From Woeseia sp. (lineage in GTDB: Bacteria > Pseudomonadota > Gammaproteobacteria > Steroidobacterales > Woeseiaceae): a DNA stretch of 64,000 nucleotides. Positions 9,217-17,864 of the stretch are shown here, in pieces. Location: NCBI GenBank assembly GCA_021773015.1, contig JAJFKW010000004.1:124001-188000 (forward strand), read 5' to 3'. The notes beneath the pieces were generated by a model that ran no database searches, was not told the origin of the DNA, and was given only the letters and a program-made list of their open reading frames with translations. The position numbers and the translations under genes are program-made. Position 1 is the first letter of the stretch. Every line of letters begins with the position of its first letter.

Positions 9217-9798
9217 GTGGAATCTATTTTTGTCTGGGTCGGTGTTGGATGCCTTATCCTCATTGGCGTGATAGTAGTAGCCAAAAAAATGCCGCGCGGG
9301 CCAGTCCTTCCGGAGGCGCTGCGTAGCGGACAACCACTTCCGGAGTTTTCAGCGACGAATGAGAAAGGCCAGACTGTTCAGTCCAATGCACTTGTTGGCC
9401 GGCCATCGGTCATATTATTCGTTCGCGGAAATTGGTGCCCATTCTGCACTAAGCAAGTCAAACTCCTCACATCCCAATACAAGGAAATCACATCTGTCGG
9501 TGCGCGACTCATTTTCGTCACCCCAAAACCGTTGCAGACCACACGACGGGTCGCCGAGTTTTTCGAGGTCGAGTTTGAGTTCTGGCTCGATGACACGCTG
9601 TCAGCTGCCACAAAACTGGGCCTATTGCTTCCCGAGGGGGTCCCAAAAGATCATATCGAAGAGTATGGCAAAGATACCGTATGGCCAACGGCACTAATCA
9701 CCGATAGCGACGGGACCATTCGCTACTCAAAAATTTCCAGGTATATTTTTGATCGTCCCGATCCAGAGGTCTTGCTCAAGCATCTCAAGGCAATCTAG
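9217..9798 (+). CDS. membrane-anchored AhpC/TSA-type redoxin
   Basis: A thioredoxin-fold peroxiredoxin-like protein of about 193 residues. An N-terminal membrane anchor (about residues 3-24, IFVWVGVGCLILIGVIVV) precedes a redoxin domain with the active-site sequence RGNWCPFCTKQV, a CxxC in the AhpC/TSA superfamily context. It probably faces the periplasm as a thiol peroxidase or disulfide reductase. I choose GTG 9217, preceded by AGGAG at good spacing; the upstream in-frame TTG at 9184 has no such site. The gene stands alone, convergent with the DUF2461 gene. Confidence 0.75.
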   Translation: MESIFVWVGVGCLILIGVIVVAKKMPRGPVLPEALRSGQPLPEFSATNEKGQTVQSNALVGRPSVILFVRGNWCPFCTKQVKLLTSQYKEITSVGARLIFVTPKPLQTTRRVAEFFEVEFEFWLDDTLSAATKLGLLLPEGVPKDHIEEYGKDTVWPTALITDSDGTIRYSKISRYIFDRPDPEVLLKHLKAI

Positions 9799-9819
9799 TA
9801 GAGCGGCTATTTAGTCAAG

Positions 9820-10515
9820 TTAGAATGGAACCTCGACTGCTTTGCACAAAAAACGCATGTAGTCGTTCGCCGCCTTAAATGCGGTCTCTACTTTTTGCTG
9901 AAATTTCGGATGCAAAGCGTCACTGTGCTGCATATTCTTAACGGCAATGAAATCCTTACGTTTGATATCGTCAATTAGCGGGTGGTCTTTGGCATAACCT
10001 CGCGGCGGCCGCGTCAACGACTCCCCACCCAGCGAGAAATGCCGTTTGAATCGGGTATTGGTAGATGCTCCCAGCCACTCTTTTTGCCGTTCCGATATTC
10101 GTTCTCGTATTTTTCCAAGCGGCGCTGATTCCGGGCGCCACATGCCTACGCCGAGGAACACACCTTCGGGATCTATATGTACGTAATAACCTGGAGCGTG
10201 CACGTTTTTAGCCTGCTCGTGACGAAATTGAATTCCAATGTTCGTTTTATAGGGTGTCTTGTTTTTTGAAAACCGCGTATCTCTGTAGACGCGCATTAGC
10301 GAGCCGCCCATGCGTTTCGGCACCGCAGTAAAATACGGCGCAAATTCTTCCAATGGATCCTGCATGGATTGAATAAAGTTGAGCGAAACATCCAATACCT
10401 GCTCTTCGTAACGACTCTTGTTAGCGTGAAACCATTCTCGGTTGTTGTTTGCCGCCAGCTCATTCAAGAACTTGATCGCATCTGTGTTGAAACTCGCGTA
10501 TCTCTTTTGACTCAT
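9820..10515 (-). CDS. DUF2461 (TIGR02453) family protein
   Basis: A 231-residue soluble protein of the DUF2461 family, which has no established function. Typical features are the N-terminal FLNELAANNNREWF, the central MRVYRDTRFSKNKTPYK and the VHIDPEGVFLGVGM segment. The ATG at 10515 is the natural start. It is followed upstream, on the same strand, by the small DUF7009-like gene 28 bases away, so the two may be co-transcribed. Confidence 0.85.
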   Translation of the reverse strand: MSQKRYASFNTDAIKFLNELAANNNREWFHANKSRYEEQVLDVSLNFIQSMQDPLEEFAPYFTAVPKRMGGSLMRVYRDTRFSKNKTPYKTNIGIQFRHEQAKNVHAPGYYVHIDPEGVFLGVGMWRPESAPLGKIRERISERQKEWLGASTNTRFKRHFSLGGESLTRPPRGYAKDHPLIDDIKRKDFIAVKNMQHSDALHPKFQQKVETAFKAANDYMRFLCKAVEVPF

Positions 10516-10543
10516 ACTCGCCTACTATTGCAGTCAGTTTCCA

Positions 10544-10927
10544 TTAGCATTTGCCTTTTCCTTCAAGCGGATGTGGGAACATATCCGAATCGTCCTCGCC
10601 TTCACGTGGTGCCAGGCAGGCGAAGTCCTTTTCGACGACTATTCTTAGATAATTTCCATCTTCCAGCACTTGCTCGGACTGTATCGTCACAGTTTCCGAA
10701 TTGACCCATTCATTGACGACGGATTGTGGCACCCGAATCAATAACTGACCTGCAGAAAATTGTGCGACCGTTTCAACACAAGCAGGAGAGCTCTCCACGC
10801 TGTAGACCAGCTGCTCGCCACCAGCAAACGGTACGCTGGCGGACACCAGACCCGTCGTCCCCATTGACTCCACTTCGGTTTGTGAAAGTCTTAGCCGTAT
10901 TGAATTGTCGCGGATACGTAACTTCAT
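10544..10927 (-). CDS. small hypothetical protein, DUF7009-like
   Basis: A 127-residue protein beginning MKLRIRDNSIRLRLSQTEV, a pattern I associate with a small conserved family (DUF7009) of unknown function. The tail is acidic and contains C-x8-D-type residues (FACLAPREGEDDSD). ATG 10927 has a GGAAGA ribosome site; an upstream extension to 10996 is possible but carries no family-like sequence. It lies just upstream of the DUF2461 gene and diverges from the TauE/SafE exporter. Confidence 0.65.
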   Translation of the reverse strand: MKLRIRDNSIRLRLSQTEVESMGTTGLVSASVPFAGGEQLVYSVESSPACVETVAQFSAGQLLIRVPQSVVNEWVNSETVTIQSEQVLEDGNYLRIVVEKDFACLAPREGEDDSDMFPHPLEGKGKC

Positions 10928-11234
10928 GCTATTGATTCTTCCAACGGATTGCGCCATTAAGTCCGGCGGCATATTGTCGTGCTGCGGCCAGGACATTAGG
11001 TGACAGCACAGGATTCTTCTGTTTATATGTCCAATTTAAGCACGATTCGGCGGCGCTACGCATCAAAGAATGCATAAATGACGATAGCGACTCGCAGCAT
11101 AATCAAAATCGACAAACCGTCGAAAATTTTCCCAACCGCACTGTATTACAAAGGCTCCCGGGCGCATTACGTGTTGCCGCTAGCTAGCGGTCGGCTCCGT
11201 GGCAATTGAGCAATTGAAGCGCTGAAGCAAAACA
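10928..11234. other. 307-bp divergent intergenic region
   Basis: This gap separates the DUF7009-like gene from the TauE/SafE exporter. Apart from the 14-base palindrome at 11177-11190 I see no gene, RNA or repeat in it. It should hold both promoters. Confidence 0.5.
11177..11190. promoter_or_regulatory. 14-bp perfect palindrome, possible operator
   Basis: CCGCTAGCTAGCGG is a perfect 14-base palindrome 44 bases before the exporter start codon. Its position in a divergent promoter region suits an operator for a dimeric regulator, but no regulator gene is adjacent and the motif matches none I recognise. Confidence 0.35.
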
Positions 11235-11993
11235 ATGATCACTGACCCGCTGTTTTATTTGTTCGCGATCCCAGCCGTTTATCTTTTTGGCATCTCCAAG
11301 GGTGGGTTTGGCGGCGGCCTCGGTGTCTTGGCGGTGCCACTCATGGCATTGGCAGTTTCACCTCTACAGGCCGCGGCCATACTACTGCCCATTTTATGCC
11401 TCATGGATTTGTTTAGCTTGTGGGCATTTCGACATCGCTGGGATTGGCATGAACTCAAGATACTCGTACCGGCATCGATGCTCGGCATCGTCATGGGTAC
11501 CTTGATGTTCGGATATATGAGCGCCGCAATAATCAAATTAATGTTGGGCACAGTCGCTATATCTTTTACTGCGCACTACTGGTTGCAACGGCGACTGAGC
11601 GAAAACGCAATCCCAACGCTGGCATCCCCTGCCTCCGGAATTTTCGCCGGTGCGGTATCCGGTTTTACCAGTTTTGTCGCCCATGCCGGCGGGCCGCCGA
11701 TTAGTATGTATCTGCTGCGGCGCAATTTGGACAAAACGTCTTTTGCGGCGACCACCGTCGTCTTTTTCCTGGTGGCCAATTACGTCAAACTGATCCCATA
11801 CACGTGGCTTGGGCAGTTCGATGCGAGCAACTTATACACGTCGTTGGCATTGTCGCCTCTGGCACCCATTGGAATATTCAGCGGTGTCTGGTTACATAAA
11901 CGCGTATCCGACCGGACATTCTTCAGGATCGCCTACGTCCTGCTTTTTGGCGTCGGTCTGAAATTGATGTTCGATGGCTTGCGATCAATTTGA
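11235..11993 (+). CDS. TauE/SafE family sulfite/organosulfonate exporter
   Basis: An inner-membrane protein of 252 residues with about eight hydrophobic segments. It carries the family-typical glycine-rich N-terminal repeat (GISKGGFGGGLGVLAVPLMA) and the internal counterpart GAVSGFTSFVAHAGGPP. Family members export sulfite, sulfoacetate or similar anions, though many have unknown substrates. The ATG at 11235 is the start. The 3' end overlaps the convergent octaheme cytochrome gene by nine bases. Confidence 0.88.
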   Translation: MITDPLFYLFAIPAVYLFGISKGGFGGGLGVLAVPLMALAVSPLQAAAILLPILCLMDLFSLWAFRHRWDWHELKILVPASMLGIVMGTLMFGYMSAAIIKLMLGTVAISFTAHYWLQRRLSENAIPTLASPASGIFAGAVSGFTSFVAHAGGPPISMYLLRRNLDKTSFAATTVVFFLVANYVKLIPYTWLGQFDASNLYTSLALSPLAPIGIFSGVWLHKRVSDRTFFRIAYVLLFGVGLKLMFDGLRSI

Positions 11994-14312
11994 CGAGTTG
12001 ACGTATTCTAACGAATGGATCAGGGCGTCGACTGTCGAATTAGCAGGGAATGCACCCTTTAGATCGAGGGCAACGGCCAATGCCTCGTTACTGCGTCCAT
12101 CGTCGTTCAGCAAATTTGCCAATAGAATGCCCAAATCGATTGCGGCCGGCATGCGTCGGCTTGCCGAAGCAATGAATGCAATGGCCTCCGATCGACGATC
12201 AACGGAATTTAACGCAACGGCGTACACATACGCAAAACGGCTATCATCCGGGCTTAGGTCGGTCGCGCGTTGTAGTTCTTTTAGAGCTGCGGCATTGTCG
12301 TTTTTCCGCACTAGAAGCAACCCTAATGCATGCCTCAGTGCTGCATTGTTTTGATCTAATTCCAATCCATCACGCAGAACCGCTTCGGCCTCGTTGTCGC
12401 GATCGCGTTGCCGATAATGATCGGCAAAGTTCGCGCGCACGACGCTGAGCCTGGGTTCTCTTTGTAAAGCGAGCCGAAAGTACGCTTCCGCTTTTTCGTC
12501 ATCGCCGCGGGCGCGCAGTACTCCAGCAATGTTTGCCAATGCCTCTGGTCTGTCCGCGTTGGCTAACTGTGCTGCGACATACTCTTGTTCCGCACGTTGG
12601 AACTTTGCGGTATCCACAGGCTGCAACATCAATCGAAACGGCGAAATAACATCGAACGCGCGGAGCCGATTCGCACGTACGCTATCTTGCAAATGCGGGA
12701 CAGCCAACTGCACTTGGACATCAGATGGCAGAGCACTGAGGCTACGCAGTGCACCGAGGCGAAGCAACGGATCAGAGCTGGAAAGTGCATTGCGTATACT
12801 CTCTATGCCGCTGGGGTTTATCGGATATTGCAAACGCGACAAAGCGCTGGCCCGCACAATTCCAGCATTCTGCGTATCTTCGGCAATCGCTAGCAGATCA
12901 GCGTTCGCGCCGGGTTCACGCGCCTGGGCAGCGACAAATGCACTTGAGAAATGTCCTTCGTTAGCGGTTTCGTACCAAGCGTAAACCTGCTCAGCCGCCC
13001 ACTTATCGGAGCGGTCGTCATGACATTGCGTGCATACGTTTGGTGCAGAATTCCGTTCACTTAATTGCGGAAGTGGGACGCGGAAGCCGTGGTCGTGCCG
13101 CTCGTCGACCACCATATAAGTTTTTTGTGGCATATGGCAGTCCACGCAAGAAGCATCGTCGGCGTCATGCCTACTATGCGCGGTTACCGCAAAAACGTCG
13201 GCGGCGTGGCAACCCAAACAAATGTTGCTCGGCTCGCTGGCAACGCGCAGCTTGGCCGAATGCGGATCATGGCAGTCGGAACAGGTCACACCCGCCTCAT
13301 ACATCTTGCTTTGTAAGAACGATCCGTACACATAAACTTCTTCACGAATCTGTCCATCTGCGTAATAAAAGGGTTCGTCAAGCAGCGACATTTCGTGTGT
13401 GTCCAAGAGTTTTCGACCAAATTCGTAATCGGCAGATAACAGCGAGCGCCGCGAATGACAGCGTCCGCACAGTTCCGGCTCTACCGATGGACGGTCGCGA
13501 CTGGGGACTCTATGTGCAATTCCATTGCCCGTATCGAATTGCCAATTTGCCGCCTGTCTGTCGTCAAAAACGATGTCGAATCCAGATCGGCTCTCTAGAA
13601 AATTACTCGCAGCCAGGTCAATATGACGAGATGCTGGGCCATGACACGCCTCGCATGACACATCAATTTCTTGCCAGCTCGACGCAAAACTATCATTGGC
13701 CAAGTCGTACTTTTTATCAAATCCGGTCGAGTGACATTCGGCGCACATGAAATTCCAATTTTGCTCGCGCCCGGTCCAATGTAGCCTGTCATCATGCGTA
13801 ATCGATTCTTCAGCATAGAGATGTATCCATCGACGATTTTCAACGTCCCACGCTATGGGAAGCGCCTGAATACGACCATCAGGGAATTCGACCAAATATT
13901 GCTGCAGCGGATCAACACCAAACGCGTAAGCTATTTTGAATTGTTCAATGATGCCCACGCTATTGTCAGTGCTGACAAAATATCCATCTTCGCTGGAAGT
14001 AAATCGACTAATCGTGCCGAAGTACTCGAAACTCGAATTCTGAAAATCCCCCAGTACCGTCGCTGGCGTCGCATGCTGCATTGCCAAGTCGTGATGGGAA
14101 CCTCGCCAAGCTTCGGTTTGGGCAACGTGACAATCGGCACAGACTTCGCGGCCAACAAAAGTTGCGGTTTCGTTTGTTGTAGATTTTGGCGTTGGCACAC
14201 GCGCTACGTCACCATTGCCGTCACACCCGGCGGCGGCGGCCACCGCGAAGCAAAACAGCGGTAAGACCCATCGCTGAAGAATTCGCTGATACTGCCGTGC
14301 GCTAATGAGCAT
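11985..14312 (-). CDS. octaheme cytochrome c with C-terminal TPR region
   Basis: A secreted multiheme cytochrome of about 775 residues. The N-terminal signal ends in a lipobox-like AAAAGC, so it may be a lipoprotein. Eight CxxCH heme motifs follow in the N-terminal half: CADCH (Cys58), CAECH, CEACH, CGRCH, CSDCH, CLGCH, CVDCH and CTQCH. The C-terminal third has HEAT-like and then tetratricopeptide repeats (RAEQEYVAAQLANADRPEAL onward). This is the layout of cytochrome c554/NapC-like electron-transfer or reductase proteins with TPR tails, but no catalytic subunit is adjacent. ATG 14312 gives a compact signal peptide; a GTG at 14357 is the alternative. It would need the Ccm maturation system encoded elsewhere. 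Confidence 0.85.
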   Translation of the reverse strand: MLISARQYQRILQRWVLPLFCFAVAAAAGCDGNGDVARVPTPKSTTNETATFVGREVCADCHVAQTEAWRGSHHDLAMQHATPATVLGDFQNSSFEYFGTISRFTSSEDGYFVSTDNSVGIIEQFKIAYAFGVDPLQQYLVEFPDGRIQALPIAWDVENRRWIHLYAEESITHDDRLHWTGREQNWNFMCAECHSTGFDKKYDLANDSFASSWQEIDVSCEACHGPASRHIDLAASNFLESRSGFDIVFDDRQAANWQFDTGNGIAHRVPSRDRPSVEPELCGRCHSRRSLLSADYEFGRKLLDTHEMSLLDEPFYYADGQIREEVYVYGSFLQSKMYEAGVTCSDCHDPHSAKLRVASEPSNICLGCHAADVFAVTAHSRHDADDASCVDCHMPQKTYMVVDERHDHGFRVPLPQLSERNSAPNVCTQCHDDRSDKWAAEQVYAWYETANEGHFSSAFVAAQAREPGANADLLAIAEDTQNAGIVRASALSRLQYPINPSGIESIRNALSSSDPLLRLGALRSLSALPSDVQVQLAVPHLQDSVRANRLRAFDVISPFRLMLQPVDTAKFQRAEQEYVAAQLANADRPEALANIAGVLRARGDDEKAEAYFRLALQREPRLSVVRANFADHYRQRDRDNEAEAVLRDGLELDQNNAALRHALGLLLVRKNDNAAALKELQRATDLSPDDSRFAYVYAVALNSVDRRSEAIAFIASASRRMPAAIDLGILLANLLNDDGRSNEALAVALDLKGAFPANSTVDALIHSLEYVNSSN

Positions 14313-14545
14313 TCGAGTTTTGGCGTAAATCGCCGCCAAGGTCTTTGCGCCACTCACAATTCACTAAAGCCTATGGATTGGTGAATCAAAAACGGGATTC
14401 ACGTGCATTGCAGACAGGGGGGATCGGTCGCAACGATCTAAGCAAACGTCGTGATATTCGGCTGGTGAAATGCGATTTTCACCTACCGCCAGCCTTTCTT
14501 CGAATCATTGAGCCGACTGCCGATTCGCGACGGTCATTGACCCTT

Positions 14546-14569
14546 TGCGGCAGGTAACCCACTGCCGCA
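14546..14569 (-). terminator. strong hairpin just after the cold-shock gene
   Basis: TGCGGCAG and CTGCCGCA form a perfect 8-bp stem with an 8-base loop, starting seven bases after the csp stop codon. No T-run follows on the minus strand, so it may be a 3' stabilising hairpin rather than a classical intrinsic terminator. Confidence 0.45.
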
Positions 14570-14576
14570 CCGACAA

Positions 14577-14789
14577 TCAGTCGGCGATTACGTTCTCAGC
14601 CTGCGGACCTTTTTGCCCTTGGGTGACTTCCATGCTCACCTTTTGACCTTCCTTAAGCGTCTTGAAGCCTTCCATTTGAATCGCAGTGTGGTGGACAAAT
14701 ACATCCTGACCACCCTCACGTTCAATAAACCCAAAACCCTTGGAATCGTTGAACCACTTTACGGTTCCGCTAACTCTTTCGCCTGACAT
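14577..14789 (-). CDS. CspA-family cold-shock protein
   Basis: A 70-residue single cold-shock domain, the standard CspA size. The RNA-binding motifs RNP1 (KGFGFIER) and RNP2 (DVFVHH) are intact, with GTVKWFND at the start and GPQAENV at the end. It binds single-stranded RNA or DNA as a chaperone. ATG 14789 is preceded by GAGG; an in-frame upstream start at 14828 would add 13 unusual residues and is unlikely. Which of several paralogues it is, and whether cold induces it, cannot be told from the sequence. Confidence 0.93.
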   Translation of the reverse strand: MSGERVSGTVKWFNDSKGFGFIEREGGQDVFVHHTAIQMEGFKTLKEGQKVSMEVTQGQKGPQAENVIAD

Positions 14790-14971
14790 ATCAACCTCAT
14801 CATAAAACTCGCCGGCGTAAACCGGCAATTGCGCTCACCTGCACACTCAGCAGGATTGCGCCATATTACGCACAATTTCTGACCGAATCCCGTTTTTCAA
14901 TAATGAATTATCGTCTATTTGGGACAAAATGGCGTCATTGGGCCATTTTTTCCGGGCAGTTTATGTTGCGG

Positions 14972-16078
14972 TCAAGCGCTGTCCACGCCCTTCAACACGC
15001 CGCGCCGAATTTGGTCCAGCTCCAGAGATTCGAAAAGGGCTTTAAAGTTTCCTTCGCCAAATCCTTCGTTGCCTTTGCGCTGAATAATCTCGAAAAAGAT
15101 TGGGCCAATTACGTTTTTGGTAAAAATCTGCAGCAATATGCCCTCTTCACTCTGCGCCGAACCGTCAATAAGAATGCTACGGGCTCTCAGATCGTCAACA
15201 GACTCTTGATGACCTTTTACCCGTTCATCGACCAAGTCAAAATATGCGTCGTTGGTGTCTTGCAGCTCCACGCCGTTCTCTAACAACTGATCGACGGTTG
15301 TGTAGATATTGTCCGTACCAAGCGCAATATGTTGTATGCCCTCGCCTTTGTAGTCGCGTAGATACTCCTCGATTTGACTATTTTCATCCTGACTTTCGTT
15401 CAGCGGAATGCGAATTTTTCCGCAAGGACTGGTCATCGCTTTGGAAAATAACGCGGTGTGTTTTCCCTCAATGTCGAAATAACGGATCTCTCGAAAATCG
15501 AATAATTTCTCGTAAAAACCGGCCCAAACATCCATCTGCCCTTGATGCACATTGTGCGTCAAGTGATCGATATAAGTCAGCCCGGTGTCGATACTCGCCG
15601 CTTTCTCCTGCCACCGATCTTCATAAACGAAGTCGATGTCGTAAATCGATTGATCTCCATATCGGTCAACCAAATAGAGTCGGCTACCGCCAATACCTTC
15701 AATGGCAGGAATATTGAGTTCCATCGGACCCGGATTGCTGGGAACAGCAGTAGCACCGAGCTCAACGGCACGCTTAAGCGCGTGACTCGCATCTTTGACC
15801 CGAAAGGCCATCGCGCAAGCGCAGGGTCCGTGCTGGCGGGCGAATTCTTGCGCGAAGCTGTCCGGTTCGGCATTGATAATAAAATTGATATCTCGCTGTT
15901 TGTGCAACGTCACGTCTTTCGAACGGTGACGAGCAACGGCCGGCATTCCCATGCTTTTAAATAGACCGCGCAGCAGCTCCGGATCAGGTGCTGCATATTC
16001 AACAAACTCAAACCCATCCGTGCCCATCGGGTTTTCGTAACTCGTTTCACGCGCTGGATTCGCTGCGTTCATTTTCAT
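14972..16078 (-). CDS. hpd: 4-hydroxyphenylpyruvate dioxygenase
   Basis: HPPD converts 4-hydroxyphenylpyruvate to homogentisate in tyrosine catabolism, using Fe(II) and O2. The protein has 368 residues, typical of bacterial HPPD, with two VOC-type halves. The C-terminal half shows the iron-ligand regions: a His in YIDHLTHNVHQG, a His in EGIQHIALGT and the terminal Glu in PIFFEIIQRKG, followed by GNEGFGEGNFKALFES. An AAGGG site precedes the start. It diverges from an Lrp/AsnC regulator, which probably controls it. No hmgA or fahA lies beside it. Confidence 0.95.
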   Translation of the reverse strand: MKMNAANPARETSYENPMGTDGFEFVEYAAPDPELLRGLFKSMGMPAVARHRSKDVTLHKQRDINFIINAEPDSFAQEFARQHGPCACAMAFRVKDASHALKRAVELGATAVPSNPGPMELNIPAIEGIGGSRLYLVDRYGDQSIYDIDFVYEDRWQEKAASIDTGLTYIDHLTHNVHQGQMDVWAGFYEKLFDFREIRYFDIEGKHTALFSKAMTSPCGKIRIPLNESQDENSQIEEYLRDYKGEGIQHIALGTDNIYTTVDQLLENGVELQDTNDAYFDLVDERVKGHQESVDDLRARSILIDGSAQSEEGILLQIFTKNVIGPIFFEIIQRKGNEGFGEGNFKALFESLELDQIRRGVLKGVDSA

Positions 16079-16218
16079 ATCCCTTATTGATCGTCGCCGC
16101 TACAGCGAAAATGGTAGCGCAGCAACCGTTCCGATACTTTGCAAAATCACCCGAATTTGGCGTAGTATTTGCAGGATTTTTCTCGCTTATTTGACTTTTT
16201 TGAGTGATTCCTGCACAA

Positions 16219-16656
16219 ATGGATAAAATTGATTACAAAATCCTGCGCGTTCTCGAGATCGACGGCCGAATCTCATGGGTCGAACTCGCAGATCGCGTCA
16301 ACTTGTCGGCATCAGCCTGCCAACGGCGTGTCCAAGCACTGCTGGATTCTGGCGTTATCGATCGCATCGGTGCACGCACCAACCCAGAAGCGATGGGCTA
16401 TGAGGTCGAGGCGTTTGTATCGGTCTATGTCGATCGACAAGACGTGCAACTCAGCAAGAACTTCAGAGCAGCGATGAAATCTTATCCGGAAGTACAGGAC
16501 TGCCACATGATGACCGGCCAAGTCGACTATTTGCTGAGAGTTGTCGCGAAGGACCTGAAGTCCTACGGCCGCTTTGTCGAAGAAAAAATTCTGGGCACAC
16601 CGGGCGTCAAAGACGCGTCATCTTCGATCGTCCTGGATCGCATCAAAACGTCGTGA
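16219..16656 (+). CDS. Lrp/AsnC-family transcriptional regulator
   Basis: A 145-residue regulator with the Lrp layout: N-terminal helix-turn-helix (DYKILRVLEIDGRISWVELA, then SASACQRRVQ) and a C-terminal RAM ligand domain with the typical VQDCHMMTGQVDYLL strand. Such proteins sense amino acids. Its divergent position next to hpd suggests it senses tyrosine or a related aromatic compound and regulates hpd; that is inference from context. I use ATG 16219; an in-frame GTG at 16204 would add five residues. Confidence 0.88.
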   Translation: MDKIDYKILRVLEIDGRISWVELADRVNLSASACQRRVQALLDSGVIDRIGARTNPEAMGYEVEAFVSVYVDRQDVQLSKNFRAAMKSYPEVQDCHMMTGQVDYLLRVVAKDLKSYGRFVEEKILGTPGVKDASSSIVLDRIKTS

Positions 16657-16707
16657 GCTACCGTTAATAACCTAATTTCACTGCAACCGATTAACTGCAG
16701 CACGAGA

Positions 16708-17811
16708 TTATGCGAAAAGGCGCTCAAGCAAGCTTTCACCAAATAGACTAATTAGTAGCAAACTCACGCCGCCGACGACAACCGCCGCGAACAACCCAAG
16801 TGCGAATGGTTTTGCGCCAATTTTTCGAATGCCGGAAAACATCGACGTTAGTCCGACCGCCGCCATCGCAATGAGTAAGCAATACTCGGCACCGTGGCGT
16901 AAAAACTTCACGATATTGTCCCACTGATCCTGCTCCAACACAGCGAATGGACGGTCGCCGATTTCGCCTATCGTCCGCAGTGCCGACATCAATGCGAAAC
17001 CGACGACAAACCATGGAATCATGGACAGCCATCCAGCTTGTTTCGACCCGTCGTCTTGATTGCGCCCGTAAATAATCCCCACCAGCGGAATCACTGCGAT
17101 CATGCAGAGGTTGCGTACCAACTTCGTTACGGTCGCAATGTCCAGTGCTTCCGGTGCATTGTATTGCGCTTGGTACATAAGACCTGCACCTGCTACTTGC
17201 GCCGTTTCGTGAATGGACGTACCCAAAAACAAGCCGGCCAGAATCGGTTGATCTGCGAACAAATAGTGCCCAAGAAATGGGTAGAAAAACATCGCGGCGA
17301 TACCGAATATCGTGATGCAGGCCACCGCGTAGCTGACTTCAGCTTCATTTGCACGAATGATCGGTGCTGTCGCAACGATAGCGGTGCAGCCGCAGATACT
17401 GGTACCAACAGCGATAAGGCCACTCAATTGTTTCGACAAACCCATTGCTCGACCGAGCAATCCCACTGTCGTCAACCCGACAACAATCGCAGCGATTACA
17501 AACGGTAAGGCGAGCAAAGTATTTATGCCTGCGCTTATCAGACTCAACCGGATGCCCAACAGCATAATGCCCACACGCAATATCGTTGATGCACAAAAAC
17601 GTAGCCCGTCGACAACAGTCTCAGGCAGTCTTAGTGAATTGCCGATAAGCATGCCGAGGACAATCGCCATCATGATGGCGCTGATCGGACTTTTCGAAAA
17701 CCCGAGTAGCGACACACCGATATAGTCAGCCGCATATCCTGCCGCAACGGAGACCACCACCGCAAGAACAATCCCCAGCCACCAGTGTGGGCTGCGTAAA
17801 TAATCGATCAT
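16708..17811 (-). CDS. YeiH/UPF0324 family putative sulfate exporter
   Basis: A polytopic inner-membrane protein of 367 residues with about ten hydrophobic helices. The family signatures MAIVLGMLIGN, RVGIMLLGIRLSL, SICGCTAIVATAPII and FLGTSIHETAQVAGAG are clear. Members are annotated as putative sulfate or anion exporters, with little direct proof. The ATG at 17811 lies 53 bases after the hydroxyacid oxidase stop, so it could be the last gene of the norC-like/norB-like/oxidase run. This is the second sulfur-anion-type exporter within 7 kb. Confidence 0.9.
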   Translation of the reverse strand: MIDYLRSPHWWLGIVLAVVVSVAAGYAADYIGVSLLGFSKSPISAIMMAIVLGMLIGNSLRLPETVVDGLRFCASTILRVGIMLLGIRLSLISAGINTLLALPFVIAAIVVGLTTVGLLGRAMGLSKQLSGLIAVGTSICGCTAIVATAPIIRANEAEVSYAVACITIFGIAAMFFYPFLGHYLFADQPILAGLFLGTSIHETAQVAGAGLMYQAQYNAPEALDIATVTKLVRNLCMIAVIPLVGIIYGRNQDDGSKQAGWLSMIPWFVVGFALMSALRTIGEIGDRPFAVLEQDQWDNIVKFLRHGAEYCLLIAMAAVGLTSMFSGIRKIGAKPFALGLFAAVVVGGVSLLLISLFGESLLERLFA

Positions 17812-17864
17812 AAAATTTATGTCTCTGAGTTTTTGTTGCTTTTGTAAGACTTTCGAGTACTAAT

